From Neorhizobium sp. SOG26 (GTDB lineage: Bacteria > Pseudomonadota > Alphaproteobacteria > Rhizobiales > Rhizobiaceae): a stretch of DNA of 64,000 nt. The notes below the pieces were generated by a model. The model saw only the letters and a program-made list of their open reading frames with translations, was not told the DNA's origin and made no database searches. The stretch is taken from positions 2,587,001 through 2,651,000 of the forward strand of contig NZ_CP025512.1 in NCBI RefSeq assembly GCF_003491345.1. The letters are read 5' to 3'. This document shows, piece after piece, positions 16,905 to 26,972 of this stretch. The translations under genes and the position numbers were made by a program. Each line of letters opens with the position of its first letter. The stretch's first letter is position 1.

Positions 16905-17804
16905 CCCGTGATGGCGGGCGTGCCGTTCCTTGCGACGGCGCGAGAACACCGAATAGATCCGGTATTTCATCAGTGCGGCATTGAGTTCGGCGCCGAGCAT
17001 GAAGATCACCCCGACCATGTAGAGGAAGATCAGCACCACCATGATCGAGGCGAGGCCCGCATAGGTCGCAGAGTAATTCGCAAAGGTCGAAAGATAGGTC
17101 GCAAAACCGAAGCCGAAGGCGGTCCAGACAACAACCGTCATCACCACGCCAGGCAAGACGTCGATCAGGCGTCGCTGCCCCGCCGGCAGCCATTTGTGCG
17201 AAAGCACAAGTCCGACGAGCAGCACGACGCCGGTGCCGATCAGCCCCCAATTGGCGATCGCGCTCAGGTCTTCCAGCAGTTCCGGAAAGCGTGTCTGCGC
17301 AAAACGGGCGGCAACGGGTAGCGCCACCAGCACGATGCTGATTGCCGCGAAAACCACGACGGCGGCAATGACATACCCGAGGCTGGCTAACCGGGTAACG
17401 TACCACGGCCGCGTTTCCGGCACGCGGTAGGCACGGTTCAGGGAGATGCGCAGGGCCTCGACACCGTTCGAGGCGAAATAGGCTGCTGCCAGCACCGACA
17501 GCGTCAGCAACCCGCCGCGCGGCATCAGCAGCACCCGCTGGATTTCCGAGGCAATCGGCTCGGCGATATCGGCCGGCCATGTATCGAAGAGCAGGTGGAT
17601 GGCGGTCGCGGAAAAGTCGCCTGCCCCGAGGAAACCGGCAAGCGCGGTCCCGAAGATCAGGAATGGAAACAGCGCCAGCAGACCCGACAAGGCGACATGG
17701 CTCGCCATCGCCCACCCGTCATCCTCCGTAAAATGGCAGTAGGCATCCCAGACGACTTTGAACGCCAGCCTGTACCACCGGAAGGCGCGGATCTCTTCTG
17801 ACAA
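16833..17804 (-). CDS. YihY/BrkB-family inner membrane protein
   Basis: A 323-residue protein with about six membrane helices and family motifs ALSGLLALFPFLIFG and YFASNGVEALRISLNRAYRV. The family is mis-called ribonuclease BN in older annotations; its function is not settled. The start is a TTG after GGAG. The polar, His-rich C-terminal tail extends into the 3' end of gluQ on the other strand. Confidence 0.85.
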   Translation of the reverse strand: MSEEIRAFRWYRLAFKVVWDAYCHFTEDDGWAMASHVALSGLLALFPFLIFGTALAGFLGAGDFSATAIHLLFDTWPADIAEPIASEIQRVLLMPRGGLLTLSVLAAAYFASNGVEALRISLNRAYRVPETRPWYVTRLASLGYVIAAVVVFAAISIVLVALPVAARFAQTRFPELLEDLSAIANWGLIGTGVVLLVGLVLSHKWLPAGQRRLIDVLPGVVMTVVVWTAFGFGFATYLSTFANYSATYAGLASIMVVLIFLYMVGVIFMLGAELNAALMKYRIYSVFSRRRKERHARHHGLEPDHAADVGGGAALMPQNRKSG

Positions 17805-17875
17805 TGGGAACTCCGTTGTGACGACCTAGAAAATATGAAACTAGGGCATGAACACATAACAGAAAGCAGCAGCGA

Positions 17876-18709
17876 ATGGACGACAACAGAACGATCATCG
17901 TTACCGGCTGTTCCTCCGGCATCGGCGCCTACTGCGCGCGTGCCCTGAAGGCAGATGGCTGGCGCGTCTTCGCCACTGTTCGCAAGGAGGCAGATCTGGC
18001 ACCGCTCGAGGCTGACGGCATCGAAGCGCTGCTGATGGACTACACCAAGCCGGACACCATTGCGGCGCTGGTCGACACGGTCCTCGAGCGCACAGGCGGT
18101 CGGCTCGACGCACTGTTCAACAACGGCGCTTACGGGCAGGCCGGCGCTGTGGAGGATCTGACGACGGACGTCTTGCGGATCCAGTTCGAGACCAACCTGT
18201 TCGGCTGGCATGAGCTGACCCGCAGGCTGATCCCGGTGATGCGGGCGCAGGGCCATGGCCGCATCGTCAACTGCTCGTCGATCCTTGGCATCCTGCCCTA
18301 TCGCTACCGCGGCGCCTACACGGCCTCGAAATATGCGCTCGAAGGGCTGACGATCACCATGCGGATGGAGCTTGAGGGCAGCGGCATAACGGTCAGCCTC
18401 ATCGAGCCAGGTCCGATCGCCTCCAGGTTCACAGCGAATTCGCTCATCAAGATCCACGAGAATGTCGACCTTGAGGGCTCGGTCCATGCCGAACAATACA
18501 AGCGGCAATTGAAGCGGCTGGATGGACGCGGACCGGTCAGCCGTCATAAACTGGGACCGGACGCGGTGTATGACGTGTTGAAGCACGCCTTGACCGCACC
18601 GCATCCCAGGCCACATTATCTTGTAACCAAACCTGCAAAGCAGGGCGCCTTCCTGAAGAGAATTCTGCCGGCTGCGCTCTTCTACAAGCTCATGCGCCGG
18701 ATCGATTGA
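17876..18709 (+). CDS. Short-chain dehydrogenase/reductase
   Basis: A 277-residue classical SDR: NAD(P)-binding VTGCSSGIGAYCA at the N-terminus, NNGAYG in place of the usual NNAG, catalytic Ser in NCSSILG and YTASKYA near residue 150. The substrate cannot be inferred. The stop is followed within nine bases by the HIG1-like gene, so the two are probably co-transcribed with the adenosyltransferase and rhomboid genes. Confidence 0.85.
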   Translation: MDDNRTIIVTGCSSGIGAYCARALKADGWRVFATVRKEADLAPLEADGIEALLMDYTKPDTIAALVDTVLERTGGRLDALFNNGAYGQAGAVEDLTTDVLRIQFETNLFGWHELTRRLIPVMRAQGHGRIVNCSSILGILPYRYRGAYTASKYALEGLTITMRMELEGSGITVSLIEPGPIASRFTANSLIKIHENVDLEGSVHAEQYKRQLKRLDGRGPVSRHKLGPDAVYDVLKHALTAPHPRPHYLVTKPAKQGAFLKRILPAALFYKLMRRID

Positions 18710-18717
18710 GAAGATAG

Positions 18718-18921
18718 ATGTCCAGTTTCACCACCGTACTGACCCTGATCGTCATGGGTCTTGTCGTGCTCGTGCTCATCCGCGGGCTTTTCAACATGCT
18801 CAAGGGCACTGACGCCAACAAGTCCAACAAGCTCATGCAGATGCGCGTGCTCTTGCAGGCGATAGCAATCGTGCTCATCATGCTCACGCTCTGGATCACG
18901 GGCGGCGGGCGCCCGACCTGA
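18718..18921 (+). CDS. Twin-transmembrane HIG1-domain protein
   Basis: A 67-residue protein with two membrane helices (about 5-27 and 42-62) joined by a short loop, KGTDANKSNKLMQMRV. That loop is typical of the bacterial HIG1/twin-transmembrane family, linked in relatives to respiratory complexes. Only 12 bases separate it from the adenosyltransferase gene. Confidence 0.8.
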   Translation: MSSFTTVLTLIVMGLVVLVLIRGLFNMLKGTDANKSNKLMQMRVLLQAIAIVLIMLTLWITGGGRPT

Positions 18922-18933
18922 TGTGATGGCGGG

Positions 18934-19506
18934 ATGGTAAAGCTCAACAAGATCTACACGCGCACCGGCGACGATGGCACGACGGGCCTCGCCGCGGGAC
19001 CTCGGCGCGACAAGCACGACCTGCGGGTCGAGGCCTATGGCACGATCGATGAAACCAATTCGACGGTCGGGCTTGCCCGTCTCCACACGTCAGAGATGGA
19101 AGAACTCGACCGGATGCTCTTCCGCATCCAGAACGACCTCTTCGATCTTGGCGCCGATCTTTCGACGCCCGATACCGGCGAGGTTCTGGAATACGAACCG
19201 CTGCGCATCATCGACGCGCAGACGGCGCGGCTGGAATCCGAGATCGATGAGCTCAACGCGCATCTTGATCCGCTGCGTTCCTTCGTGCTGCCGGGCGGCT
19301 CCCCGGCGTCCGCCTACCTGCATCTGGCGCGCACCGTGTCGCGCCGGGCGGAACGGCTGATGGTCGAGCTGTCACGGCACGAGATCGTCGGCAAGGCGGC
19401 GCTTGAATACATCAACCGGCTATCGGACTTCCTGTTCGTCGCGGCGCGTTATGCCAACGAAAAGGGCAAGGCCGACATTCTCTGGGTTCCCGGGAAAAAT
19501 CGCTGA
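18934..19506 (+). CDS. PduO-type cob(I)alamin adenosyltransferase
   Basis: The 190-residue enzyme transfers adenosyl from ATP to cob(I)alamin, forming coenzyme B12. It has the ATP-binding N-terminus YTRTGDDGTTGL, then DLRVEAYGTIDETNS and the C-terminal active-site region RAERLMVEL. Length is normal for the PduO type. This organism also encodes cobST further right, so B12 synthesis and use fit together. Confidence 0.9.
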   Translation: MVKLNKIYTRTGDDGTTGLAAGPRRDKHDLRVEAYGTIDETNSTVGLARLHTSEMEELDRMLFRIQNDLFDLGADLSTPDTGEVLEYEPLRIIDAQTARLESEIDELNAHLDPLRSFVLPGGSPASAYLHLARTVSRRAERLMVELSRHEIVGKAALEYINRLSDFLFVAARYANEKGKADILWVPGKNR

Positions 19507-19529
19507 CGAGAAGGCGGGAGAGGCAAGTC

Positions 19530-20276
19530 ATGTTCATCCCCCTTCACGACGCCGTCGAGCTCAAATACATCCGCGTCCAGTATGTCACGATCGGCATCAT
19601 CGTCGTGAACGTGCTGGCCTGGCTGTTCACGGCAATCGCCTCGCCGGAGGCGGTCGAACATGCATCGCTTGGCCTCGGCTTCATCCCCGCCGTCATCTTC
19701 GATTATGCGATCCTCGACCCGTCCCTGGTCATCGTGCCGGATGATGCGACCTTCATCACCTACGCCTTCCTGCACATGGACTTCTGGCACCTCGCCTCCA
19801 ACATGCTGTTCCTCTGGGTCTTCGGGGACAATGTCGAGGATGCGCTTGGGCATATGCGGTTCTTGGTCTTCTACCTCCTCTGCGCCGCCGCGGGCGCTGC
19901 CGTCCACGGCTTCGTCGCACCCTCGGCGGAAGGGCCGCTGATCGGCGCGTCTGGCGCCATTTCCGGTGTGGTCGCCGCCTATTTCCTCCTGCATCCGCGG
20001 GTGCGGGTCTGGGTTCTCGTGCTTTTCCGTATCCCGCTGCCGCTTCCCGCCTTCATTCCGCTGGCGGCGTGGATCCTCCAGCAGTTCGTGATGCTGGCCC
20101 TCGATATGGACGGCGTGGTGTCCTGGGGCGCCCATGTCGGCGGCATCATTACCGGCGCCATTCTGGTTCTCGTGATGCGCCGCCCGGGCGTGCCGCTCTT
20201 CGACCGCGAGATCGTGACGCCGAAGGCCGTGATACCCAAATCTGGAGCCGCCAACGTCGTCACGGCCAGCGAATAG
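19530..20276 (+). CDS. Rhomboid-family intramembrane serine protease
   Basis: A 248-residue protein with about six membrane helices. The catalytic Ser lies in IGASGAISGV (about residue 133), the His in SWGAHVGG (about 200), and HMDFWHLASNMLFLW supplies the oxyanion region. It would cleave single-span membrane proteins. GGGAGAGG precedes the ATG, and the gene follows the adenosyltransferase by 23 bases. Confidence 0.88.
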   Translation: MFIPLHDAVELKYIRVQYVTIGIIVVNVLAWLFTAIASPEAVEHASLGLGFIPAVIFDYAILDPSLVIVPDDATFITYAFLHMDFWHLASNMLFLWVFGDNVEDALGHMRFLVFYLLCAAAGAAVHGFVAPSAEGPLIGASGAISGVVAAYFLLHPRVRVWVLVLFRIPLPLPAFIPLAAWILQQFVMLALDMDGVVSWGAHVGGIITGAILVLVMRRPGVPLFDREIVTPKAVIPKSGAANVVTASE

Positions 20277-20369
20277 AACTATGAGAAAACCGCACAGCGC
20301 GGCGGGCGATTGGGCGTTGTATTCGCCTGAAAAATGCGTATCCATGTCGCCCACTGACAAACGAGGAAC

Positions 20370-20399
20370 CGGCAAATATCGCAGTTTGCCGTGATTTTT
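20370..20399 (+). terminator. Probable terminator ahead of etfB
   Basis: CGGCAAA-N8-TTTGCCG followed by TGATTTTT lies 94 bases past the rhomboid stop and ends 18 bases before etfB. It could terminate the upstream operon, or attenuate read-through into etfBA. Confidence 0.5.
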
Positions 20400-20416
20400 A
20401 GTCAAGGAAGGACCCC

Positions 20417-21163
20417 ATGAAGATCCTGGTGCCTGTGAAGCGCGTGGTGGACTACAACGTGAAGATCCGTGTGAAGCCGGATGGTTCGGGCGTTGAGCTG
20501 GCCAACGTGAAGATGTCGATGAACCCCTTCGACGAAATCTCCGTTGAAGAGGCGCTGCGCCTGAAGGAAGCCGGCAAGGCCGAGGAAGTCGTGGTTGTGT
20601 CGATTGGCCCGGCCAAGGCGGAAGAAACCCTGCGCACCGCGCTGGCCATGGGCGCCGACCGGGCGATCCTGGTGGAAACCGATGCCGTGGTCGAGCCGCT
20701 TGCGGTCGCCAAGATACTCAAGGGTGTCGTTGAAGCCGAACAGCCGGGCCTGATCATCGTCGGCAAGCAGGCGATCGATGACGACAGCAACCAGACCGGC
20801 CAGATGCTGGCGGCCCTCCTGGGCTGCGGTCAGGCAACCTTCGCCTCCAAGATCGAACTCGCTGCCGACAAGGCAACCGTGACCCGCGAAGTCGATGGCG
20901 GCCTGCAGACGATCGAAGTGAAGCTCCCGGCCGTTGTCACGACGGACCTGCGCTTGAACGAGCCGCGCTACGCTTCGCTGCCGAACATCATGAAGGCGAA
21001 GAAGAAGCCGCTCGACAAGAAGACCCCGGGCGACTTCGGCGTCGATACCGCGCCGCGCCTCACCGTGCTGAAGACCGAGGAACCGGGCGGCCGCAAGGCT
21101 GGCATCAAGGTGAAGTCGGTTGAAGAACTCGTCGCCAACCTCAAGACGGCCGGCGTGCTGTAA
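20417..21163 (+). CDS. etfB: Electron transfer flavoprotein beta subunit
   Basis: The 248-residue subunit has the family signature region [15 protein letters not shown] and the AMP-binding segment [18 protein letters not shown]. With EtfA it carries electrons from acyl-CoA dehydrogenases to ETF-quinone oxidoreductase. AAGGAAGG precedes the ATG. It is 29 bases upstream of etfA in a two-gene operon. Confidence 0.95.
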   Translation: MKILVPVKRVVDYNVKIRVKPDGSGVELANVKMSMNPFDEISVEEALRLKEAGKAEEVVVVSIGPAKAEETLRTALAMGADRAILVETDAVVEPLAVAKILKGVVEAEQPGLIIVGKQAIDDDSNQTGQMLAALLGCGQATFASKIELAADKATVTREVDGGLQTIEVKLPAVVTTDLRLNEPRYASLPNIMKAKKKPLDKKTPGDFGVDTAPRLTVLKTEEPGGRKAGIKVKSVEELVANLKTAGVL

Positions 21164-21192
21164 CAACCCGGAAGAGATAGGAGAACATCATC

Positions 21193-22122
21193 ATGGCCAT
21201 TCTTCTTCTGGCAGAACACGACAACCAGAGCCTCAACGACCAGACCGCCAAGGCACTGACGGCGGCGACCCAGATCGGCGGCGACGTTCATGTGCTGGTG
21301 GCAGGTTCGGGCGCCCAGGCGGCTGCCGATGCGGCTGGAAAGCTTGCCGGCGTATCCAAGGTGCTGCTCGCCGATGACGCAGCTTATGCCAACAACCTGG
21401 CAGAGCCGCTTGCCGACCTCATCCTGTCGCTCGCCGGTTCCTACGACGTCATCATCGCCCCGGCCACGGCATCGGCCAAGAACGTCCTGCCGCGCGTTGC
21501 AGCGCTCCTCGACGTGATGCAGATCTCGGAAATCATCGAAGTCGTTTCGCCTGACACGTTCAAGCGCCCGATCTATGCCGGCAACGCCATCCAGACCGTG
21601 CAGTCGAGCGATGCCAAGAAGGTCATCACCGTACGTGGCGCGTCCTTCGCCGCTGCGGCAGAAGGTGGCTCGGCGTCGGTCGAAGCTGTCTCCGGCGGCT
21701 CCAACCCCGGCGTATCGAGCTTTGTTTCCGACGCGTTGTCGTCTTCGGAGCGCCCGGAACTGACGTCCGCCAAGGTCATCATCTCCGGCGGCCGCGCACT
21801 CGGCTCGGCTGAAAAGTTCCAGGAAGTCATCCTGCCGGTTGCCGACAAGCTCGGTGCCGCCGTTGGCGCATCGCGTGCAGCGGTCGATGCAGGTTACGCC
21901 CCAAACGACTGGCAGGTTGGCCAGACCGGCAAGGTGGTTGCACCGGCGCTTTACATCGCCGTCGGCATCTCGGGTGCGATCCAGCATCTCGCCGGCATGA
22001 AGGACTCGAAGGTCATCGTCGCGATCAACAAGGACGAGGAAGCTCCGATCTTCCAGGTGGCCGACTACGGCCTCGTTGGCGACCTCTTCGAAATCCTGCC
22101 GCAGCTCGAAAAGGCGCTCTGA
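21193..22122 (+). CDS. etfA: Electron transfer flavoprotein alpha subunit
   Basis: The 309-residue FAD-binding subunit. The C-terminal FAD domain shows [30 protein letters not shown] and [20 protein letters not shown]. Together with EtfB it is the electron acceptor of fatty-acid and amino-acid dehydrogenases. AGGAG lies ahead of the ATG; a strong terminator follows at 22184. Confidence 0.95.
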   Translation: MAILLLAEHDNQSLNDQTAKALTAATQIGGDVHVLVAGSGAQAAADAAGKLAGVSKVLLADDAAYANNLAEPLADLILSLAGSYDVIIAPATASAKNVLPRVAALLDVMQISEIIEVVSPDTFKRPIYAGNAIQTVQSSDAKKVITVRGASFAAAAEGGSASVEAVSGGSNPGVSSFVSDALSSSERPELTSAKVIISGGRALGSAEKFQEVILPVADKLGAAVGASRAAVDAGYAPNDWQVGQTGKVVAPALYIAVGISGAIQHLAGMKDSKVIVAINKDEEAPIFQVADYGLVGDLFEILPQLEKAL

Positions 22123-22183
22123 TTCCTCCTTTTCGCAGTTGCGAAAAGTTCTGGAAAATTAAGAGCCAGCGGAATAACAATCT

Positions 22184-22215
22184 TGCCGGGCTGCCATTCG
22201 CAGTCCGGCATTCTA
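22184..22215 (+). terminator. Terminator after etfBA
   Basis: An 11-bp stem (TGCCGGGCTGC with GCAGTCCGGCA, one G-U pair, loop CATTC) is followed by TTCTATTAT. A smaller dyad, TTTTCGCA/TGCGAAAA, precedes it at 22130-22147. Confidence 0.65.
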
Positions 22216-22273
22216 TTATCAATGCGCGCGCTAGTAATTTAAGCGCAGAAGACAAATCTCCGGGAGTGAAGCG

Positions 22274-23155
22274 ATGAGTTCGGTCATCAAGAACATTGGC
22301 GTCATTGGTGCAGGCCAGATGGGCTGCGGTATTGCCCATGTCTCGGCACTCGCCGGCTACAAGGTGCAGATGTACGATCTGTCGAAGGACCGGATTGAAG
22401 CAGCACTGGCCACCATCAATGGCAACCTGGCGCGCCAGGTCTCCAACGGCAAGCTGTCGGACGAAGACCGCCAGAAGGCCCTGAAGCTCATTTCCGGCTC
22501 GGCCGACGTCAATGATCTCGCACCGATGGACATGGTCATCGAGGCTGCGACCGAAGACGAAAGCGTCAAGCGCAAGATCTATGCGCAGGTCTGTCCCGTG
22601 CTGCGCCCGGACGCGCTCCTTGCCACCAACACCTCCTCGCTGTCGATCACGCGGCTTGCTTCCGCGACCGACCGCCCCGAGCGCTTTATGGGCATCCATT
22701 TCATGAACCCGGTTCCGGTCATGAAGCTCGTGGAACTGGTGCGTGGCATCGCGACCGACGAGACCACCTTCCAGGCGGCCAAGGATTATGTCGCGGCGCT
22801 GGAAAAGACGGCAACAGTCGCCGAAGATTTCCCGGCCTTCATCGTCAACCGCATCCTGCTGCCGATGATCAACGAGGCGATCTACACGCTTTACGAAGGT
22901 GTCGGCTCTGTCGAGGCAATCGACACGGCCATGAAGCTTGGCGCCAACCATCCGATGGGCCCGCTGCAGCTTGCAGACTTCATCGGCCTCGACACCTGCC
23001 TGTCGATCATGCAGGTGCTGCACGATGGGCTGGCCGACTCCAAGTACCGCCCCTGCCCGCTGCTGGTGAAGTATGTCGAAGCTGGCTGGCTTGGCCGCAA
23101 GTCCGGCCGCGGCTTCTACGACTACCGCGGCGAGACGCCGGTGCCGACCCGCTAA
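22274..23155 (+). CDS. hbd: 3-hydroxybutyryl-CoA dehydrogenase
   Basis: The 293-residue NAD-dependent enzyme has a Rossmann motif GVIGAGQMGCGIAH, NTSSLSITRLA and the catalytic His in FMGIHFMNPVPVMKL, and it ends in KSGRGFYDY. It interconverts acetoacetyl-CoA and 3-hydroxybutyryl-CoA in PHB or butyrate metabolism. Its position just after etfBA is a usual rhizobial arrangement. GGGAG precedes the ATG. Confidence 0.93.
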   Translation: MSSVIKNIGVIGAGQMGCGIAHVSALAGYKVQMYDLSKDRIEAALATINGNLARQVSNGKLSDEDRQKALKLISGSADVNDLAPMDMVIEAATEDESVKRKIYAQVCPVLRPDALLATNTSSLSITRLASATDRPERFMGIHFMNPVPVMKLVELVRGIATDETTFQAAKDYVAALEKTATVAEDFPAFIVNRILLPMINEAIYTLYEGVGSVEAIDTAMKLGANHPMGPLQLADFIGLDTCLSIMQVLHDGLADSKYRPCPLLVKYVEAGWLGRKSGRGFYDYRGETPVPTR

Positions 23156-23161
23156 TCGGTT

Positions 23162-23836
23162 TTACACGCCGCCCTTGGCGGCCGCGATCAGCGCCTTGGC
23201 GTCCGGGCTATCCCAGGCGGCAGGGCCATTCATCGCCGAGATCAGGCAACCCTGTTTGTCCATGACCAGCGTCACGGGCAAACCGAAGGCGAGACCTTCC
23301 TTCTTCAGGGCATTGAAGACCCCCATCGAACTGTCGCGGTAATAGCCGAGCGCGTCGACGCCATATTCGGCCAGGAACGCCTTCGGCTTGTCGTCGCTGC
23401 CGGTGTCGATGTTGACGGTGACGACCTCGAAGTCTGCGCCTCCCATTTCCTTCTGGAGCGTATTGAGGGCCGGCATTTCCTCCCGGCAGGGGCCGCACCA
23501 GGTAGCCCAGAGATTGAGGAGCACGGTCTTGCCCGCGAAGTCGGCCGTCTTCAGATCCTGACCGTCCGGGCCCTTGAATGACAGGTCCAGCGGACGCGGC
23601 GGTTCAGCCGCCACCATGGCAGCCACCTCACCCTTGGAGAAGGCCGCAACCGACTTCACCTTGGTGACGGCACCCTCGCAGGCACCCGCCGATGCGACCA
23701 GCGACCCCTCGCCGCCATTGCCAGACCCCATATTCCTCACGTATACCGCCCCGGCGCCGGCGATTATTCCCAAAACCGCGGCAATCAAGATCAACCGGAC
23801 GGAAGGAAGGCCGAAAGGTCTTTTGGTCGTCATCAA
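23162..23836 (-). CDS. tlpA: Membrane-anchored thiol:disulfide oxidoreductase TlpA
   Basis: A 224-residue periplasmic thioredoxin-fold protein: N-terminal signal anchor (about 12-32), then [12 protein letters not shown] with the CxxC near residue 113. A further Cys pair (GACEGA near 52 and KQGCLIS near 195) is as in bacterial TlpA. It reduces proteins such as cytochrome oxidase assembly factors. Its start is only 22 bases from the divergent argH start. Confidence 0.9.
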   Translation of the reverse strand: MMTTKRPFGLPSVRLILIAAVLGIIAGAGAVYVRNMGSGNGGEGSLVASAGACEGAVTKVKSVAAFSKGEVAAMVAAEPPRPLDLSFKGPDGQDLKTADFAGKTVLLNLWATWCGPCREEMPALNTLQKEMGGADFEVVTVNIDTGSDDKPKAFLAEYGVDALGYYRDSSMGVFNALKKEGLAFGLPVTLVMDKQGCLISAMNGPAAWDSPDAKALIAAAKGGV

Positions 23837-23858
23837 CTACTCCAGGACTCGGATACTC

Positions 23859-25262
23859 ATGGCCGACGGCACGAAGGACGCGACATCCTCCAACCAGATG
23901 TGGGGCGGGCGTTTCGCCTCAGGGCCGGACGCGATCATGGAGGAGATAAATGCCTCGATCGGTTTCGACAAGAAGCTCTACGCCCAGGACATCCGCGGCT
24001 CTATAGCGCATGCGGCCATGCTGGCTGAAAAAGGCATCATCTCGCACGAAGATAAAGACAAGATCGTGCAGGGCCTGAACACGATCATGTCAGAGATCGA
24101 GAGCGGCCAGTTCGAATTCTCCCGCAAGCTCGAAGACATCCACATGAACGTCGAGGCGCGGCTGGCAACGCTGATAGGCCCGGCGGCAGGACGCCTGCAC
24201 ACGGCCCGTTCGCGCAACGACCAGGTAGCGCTCGATTTTCGCCTCTGGGTGAAGGAAGAACTCGCCAAGACCGATCGCATGCTGACCGACCTGATCGCGG
24301 CCTTCCTCGATCGCGCCGAAGAACACGCCGATACCGTCATGCCGGGCTTCACCCATTTGCAGACTGCGCAACCGGTAACCTTCGGCCACCATTGCATGGC
24401 CTATGTGGAGATGTTCGGCCGCGACCGGGCCCGCGTGCGCCACGCGATCGACCACCTGGACGAAAGCCCGATCGGTGCGGCCGCGCTTGCCGGCACGCCC
24501 TACCCGATCGACCGCCACATGACGGCGAAGGCGCTTGGCTTCCGCGAGCCAACCCGCAACTCGATCGACACGGTATCCGACCGCGATTTCGCTCTGGAAT
24601 TCCTGTCCGTCGCCGCGATCTGCGCGATGCACCTGTCGCGTCTGGCGGAAGAAATCGTCATCTGGTCGACGCCGCAGTTCGGTTTCGTACGCCTGTCCGA
24701 TGCCTTCTCGACCGGCTCCTCGATCATGCCGCAGAAGAAGAACCCGGATGCCGCCGAACTGGTGCGCGCCAAGACCGGCCGCATCAACGGCTCGCTGGTC
24801 GCGCTGTTGACCGTCATGAAGGGCCTGCCGCTCGCCTATTCCAAGGACATGCAGGAAGACAAGGAACAGGTCTTTGACGCGGCCGAGAACCTTGAACTCT
24901 GCATCGCCGCCATGACCGGCATGGTGCGCGACATGACCGTGCGCGCCGACAAGATGCGGGCTGCCGCCGGCGCCGGCTTCTCCACCGCGACCGACCTTGC
25001 CGACTGGCTGGTACGTGAAGTGGGCCTTCCCTTCCGCGAAGCCCACCATGTGACGGGCCGCGCGGTGGCGCTAGCCGAAAGCAAGGGCTGCGACTTGTCG
25101 GAACTGTCGCTTGAGGAACTGCAGGCGATCAACCCGGCCGTGACGGATGCCGTCTTCAACGTGCTTTCGGTCGATGCCTCGGTTGCCAGCCGGCAAAGCT
25201 TCGGCGGCACGGCGCCATCCGAGGTACGCAAGCAGATCGCCTGGTGGCGCAACCGCAACTAG
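23859..25262 (+). CDS. argH: Argininosuccinate lyase
   Basis: The 467-residue enzyme makes arginine plus fumarate in the last step of arginine synthesis. The signature [12 protein letters not shown] is near residue 290, and [13 protein letters not shown] and [12 protein letters not shown] complete the active site. ATG 23859 is chosen; the frame is open upstream but runs through tlpA. It is followed by a long hairpin and lptM. Confidence 0.95.
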   Translation: MADGTKDATSSNQMWGGRFASGPDAIMEEINASIGFDKKLYAQDIRGSIAHAAMLAEKGIISHEDKDKIVQGLNTIMSEIESGQFEFSRKLEDIHMNVEARLATLIGPAAGRLHTARSRNDQVALDFRLWVKEELAKTDRMLTDLIAAFLDRAEEHADTVMPGFTHLQTAQPVTFGHHCMAYVEMFGRDRARVRHAIDHLDESPIGAAALAGTPYPIDRHMTAKALGFREPTRNSIDTVSDRDFALEFLSVAAICAMHLSRLAEEIVIWSTPQFGFVRLSDAFSTGSSIMPQKKNPDAAELVRAKTGRINGSLVALLTVMKGLPLAYSKDMQEDKEQVFDAAENLELCIAAMTGMVRDMTVRADKMRAAAGAGFSTATDLADWLVREVGLPFREAHHVTGRAVALAESKGCDLSELSLEELQAINPAVTDAVFNVLSVDASVASRQSFGGTAPSEVRKQIAWWRNRN

Positions 25263-25293
25263 CGGCCACCCTGCCTCGATTAATGACTGCACA

Positions 25294-25332
25294 AGCGCGC
25301 GGAACTTCGCTATGAAGTTCCGCAGTCGCGCT
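25294..25332 (+). promoter_or_regulatory. Strong hairpin between argH and lptM
   Basis: GCGGAACTTC-GCTAT-GAAGTTCCGC is a perfect 10-bp stem, extended by AGCGC/GCGCT with a four-base bulge. There is no T-run after it, so it is more likely an mRNA-stability or processing element than a classical terminator. Confidence 0.5.
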
Positions 25333-25348
25333 CAACACAGGTTAACCG

Positions 25349-25555
25349 ATGTCGAATTCCCTGGTCACCATCGCCCGCATCACCTTTGCGCTGAGCATCG
25401 CCGGCCTGGTTGCCGTCGGATGCGGCCGCAAGGGCGATCTTGACCGTCCGAGCACGCCTGTTGAACAGCAGAACATTCGAAAGAGCGCCAAGCCGGGTGA
25501 GCGTACGCAAGAGCCCGTTGCCGACAAGCCTTTCCTGCTTGACCCGCTTCTGTAA
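25349..25555 (+). CDS. lptM: LptM-type small lipoprotein
   Basis: A 68-residue precursor with a signal sequence and lipobox LVAVGCGRKGDL (Cys at residue 25). The motif CGRKGDL is diagnostic of LptM/YifL, which helps mature the LptDE lipopolysaccharide translocon in relatives. It stands between argH and lysA, the usual place in proteobacteria. Confidence 0.85.
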   Translation: MSNSLVTIARITFALSIAGLVAVGCGRKGDLDRPSTPVEQQNIRKSAKPGERTQEPVADKPFLLDPLL

Positions 25556-25570
25556 ATCGCGAGCGCTATC

Positions 25571-26839
25571 GTGAACCATTTTCAATACATCGACGGCGTC
25601 CTGCATGCCGAAAACGTACCGGTGCCGGCCATCGCCAAGGCTGTTGGCACGCCGTTCTACGTGTATTCCACCGCGACGCTGGAGCGGCACTACAAGGTCT
25701 TCGCCGAGGCCTTCGCCGACGTCGACGCGATGGTCTGCTATGCGATGAAGGCGAACTCCAACCAGGCGGTGCTGAAGACGCTCGGCCGTCTCGGCGCTGG
25801 CGTCGATGTCGTGTCGGGCGGCGAGTTGCGGCGCGCGATCGCGGCCGGCATTCCGGCCAACCGCATCATGTTCTCCGGCGTCGGCAAGACCGTGCAGGAA
25901 ATGGACCTGGCGCTTTCGATCGGCATCTACTGCTTCAACGTCGAGTCGGAACCGGAACTCGAGGTCCTGAACCTGCGTGCCGAGAAGATGGGCACCAAGG
26001 CGCATGTTTCCTTCCGCATCAACCCGGATGTCGATGCAGGCACGCATGCCAAGATCTCGACCGGCAAGAAGGAAAACAAGTTCGGCATCCCGTATGAGCG
26101 GGCACGCGCCGTTTACGCGCACGCGGCTGAACTGCCCGGCATCGAGGTGACGGGCATCGACATGCATATCGGTAGCCAGATTACCGAGTTGCAGCCGTTC
26201 GACCATGCCTTCCGCCTTCTGCGCGAACTGGTCGACGCACTGCGTTCGGACGGGCACCGGATCGACCACGTCGACATCGGCGGCGGGCTGGGCATTCCCT
26301 ACAAGGACGACAACAACCCGCCGCCACTGCCCGACGCCTATGCGGAAACGGTGAAGCGGCAACTCCGCTCGCTTGAGTGCAAGATCGTCACTGAGCCGGG
26401 CCGCCTGATCGTTGGTAATGCCGGCATCCTGGTGACTGAGGTCATCTACGTGAAGGATGGCGGCGAGAAGAGCTTCGTCATCGTCGACGGCGCCATGAAC
26501 GACCTGATCCGCCCGACGCTTTACGAGGCCTACCATATGATCCGCCCGGTCGTCGTGCCGCCCGCCGATGCGCCGCGCATCAAGGCCGACATCGTCGGCC
26601 CAGTCTGCGAAACGGGCGATTACCTGGCGCTCGACCGCGAGATGGCGCAACCGAAACCCGGCGACCTGATCGCGGTTGCCTCCGCCGGGGCCTATGGCGC
26701 CGTGCAGGCCGGCACCTACAATACCCGCCTGCTGGTGCCTGAGGTGCTGGTGAAGGGAGGCGAGTTTCACGTCATTCGTCCACGCGGCACCTATGACGAG
26801 TTGATCGGGCTTGACTCCACACCGGCCTGGCTCTCCTGA
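25571..26839 (+). CDS. lysA: Diaminopimelate decarboxylase
   Basis: The 422-residue PLP enzyme makes lysine from meso-diaminopimelate. The Schiff-base Lys is in CYAMKANSNQ (about residue 60); GGGLGIPY and EPGRLIVGNAG bind the phosphate, and VCETGD contributes the active-site Cys. Translation starts at GTG 25571, 15 bases after lptM. Confidence 0.95.
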   Translation: MNHFQYIDGVLHAENVPVPAIAKAVGTPFYVYSTATLERHYKVFAEAFADVDAMVCYAMKANSNQAVLKTLGRLGAGVDVVSGGELRRAIAAGIPANRIMFSGVGKTVQEMDLALSIGIYCFNVESEPELEVLNLRAEKMGTKAHVSFRINPDVDAGTHAKISTGKKENKFGIPYERARAVYAHAAELPGIEVTGIDMHIGSQITELQPFDHAFRLLRELVDALRSDGHRIDHVDIGGGLGIPYKDDNNPPPLPDAYAETVKRQLRSLECKIVTEPGRLIVGNAGILVTEVIYVKDGGEKSFVIVDGAMNDLIRPTLYEAYHMIRPVVVPPADAPRIKADIVGPVCETGDYLALDREMAQPKPGDLIAVASAGAYGAVQAGTYNTRLLVPEVLVKGGEFHVIRPRGTYDELIGLDSTPAWLS

Positions 26840-26972
26840 CCATTAACGGGACGTTCACTTTTGCGGGAAAGCGCCTGAATTCGAAGGGCGCCACCCGATC
26901 TGCCCTCGTCTTCGCCACAAAGCTTGTTATCTTCAAGGTTTGTTTGCGCCGCCACGATCGGAGACGGATCGC

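Noticed and set aside
19449-20405. 318-codon minus-strand ORF
   Set aside because: Antisense to the rhomboid gene; Asp/His/Gly-rich mirror composition.
25310-26770. 486-codon minus-strand ORF
   Set aside because: Fully antisense to lysA, which has complete motifs; His/Arg/Gln-rich composition is typical of a mirror frame in GC-rich DNA.
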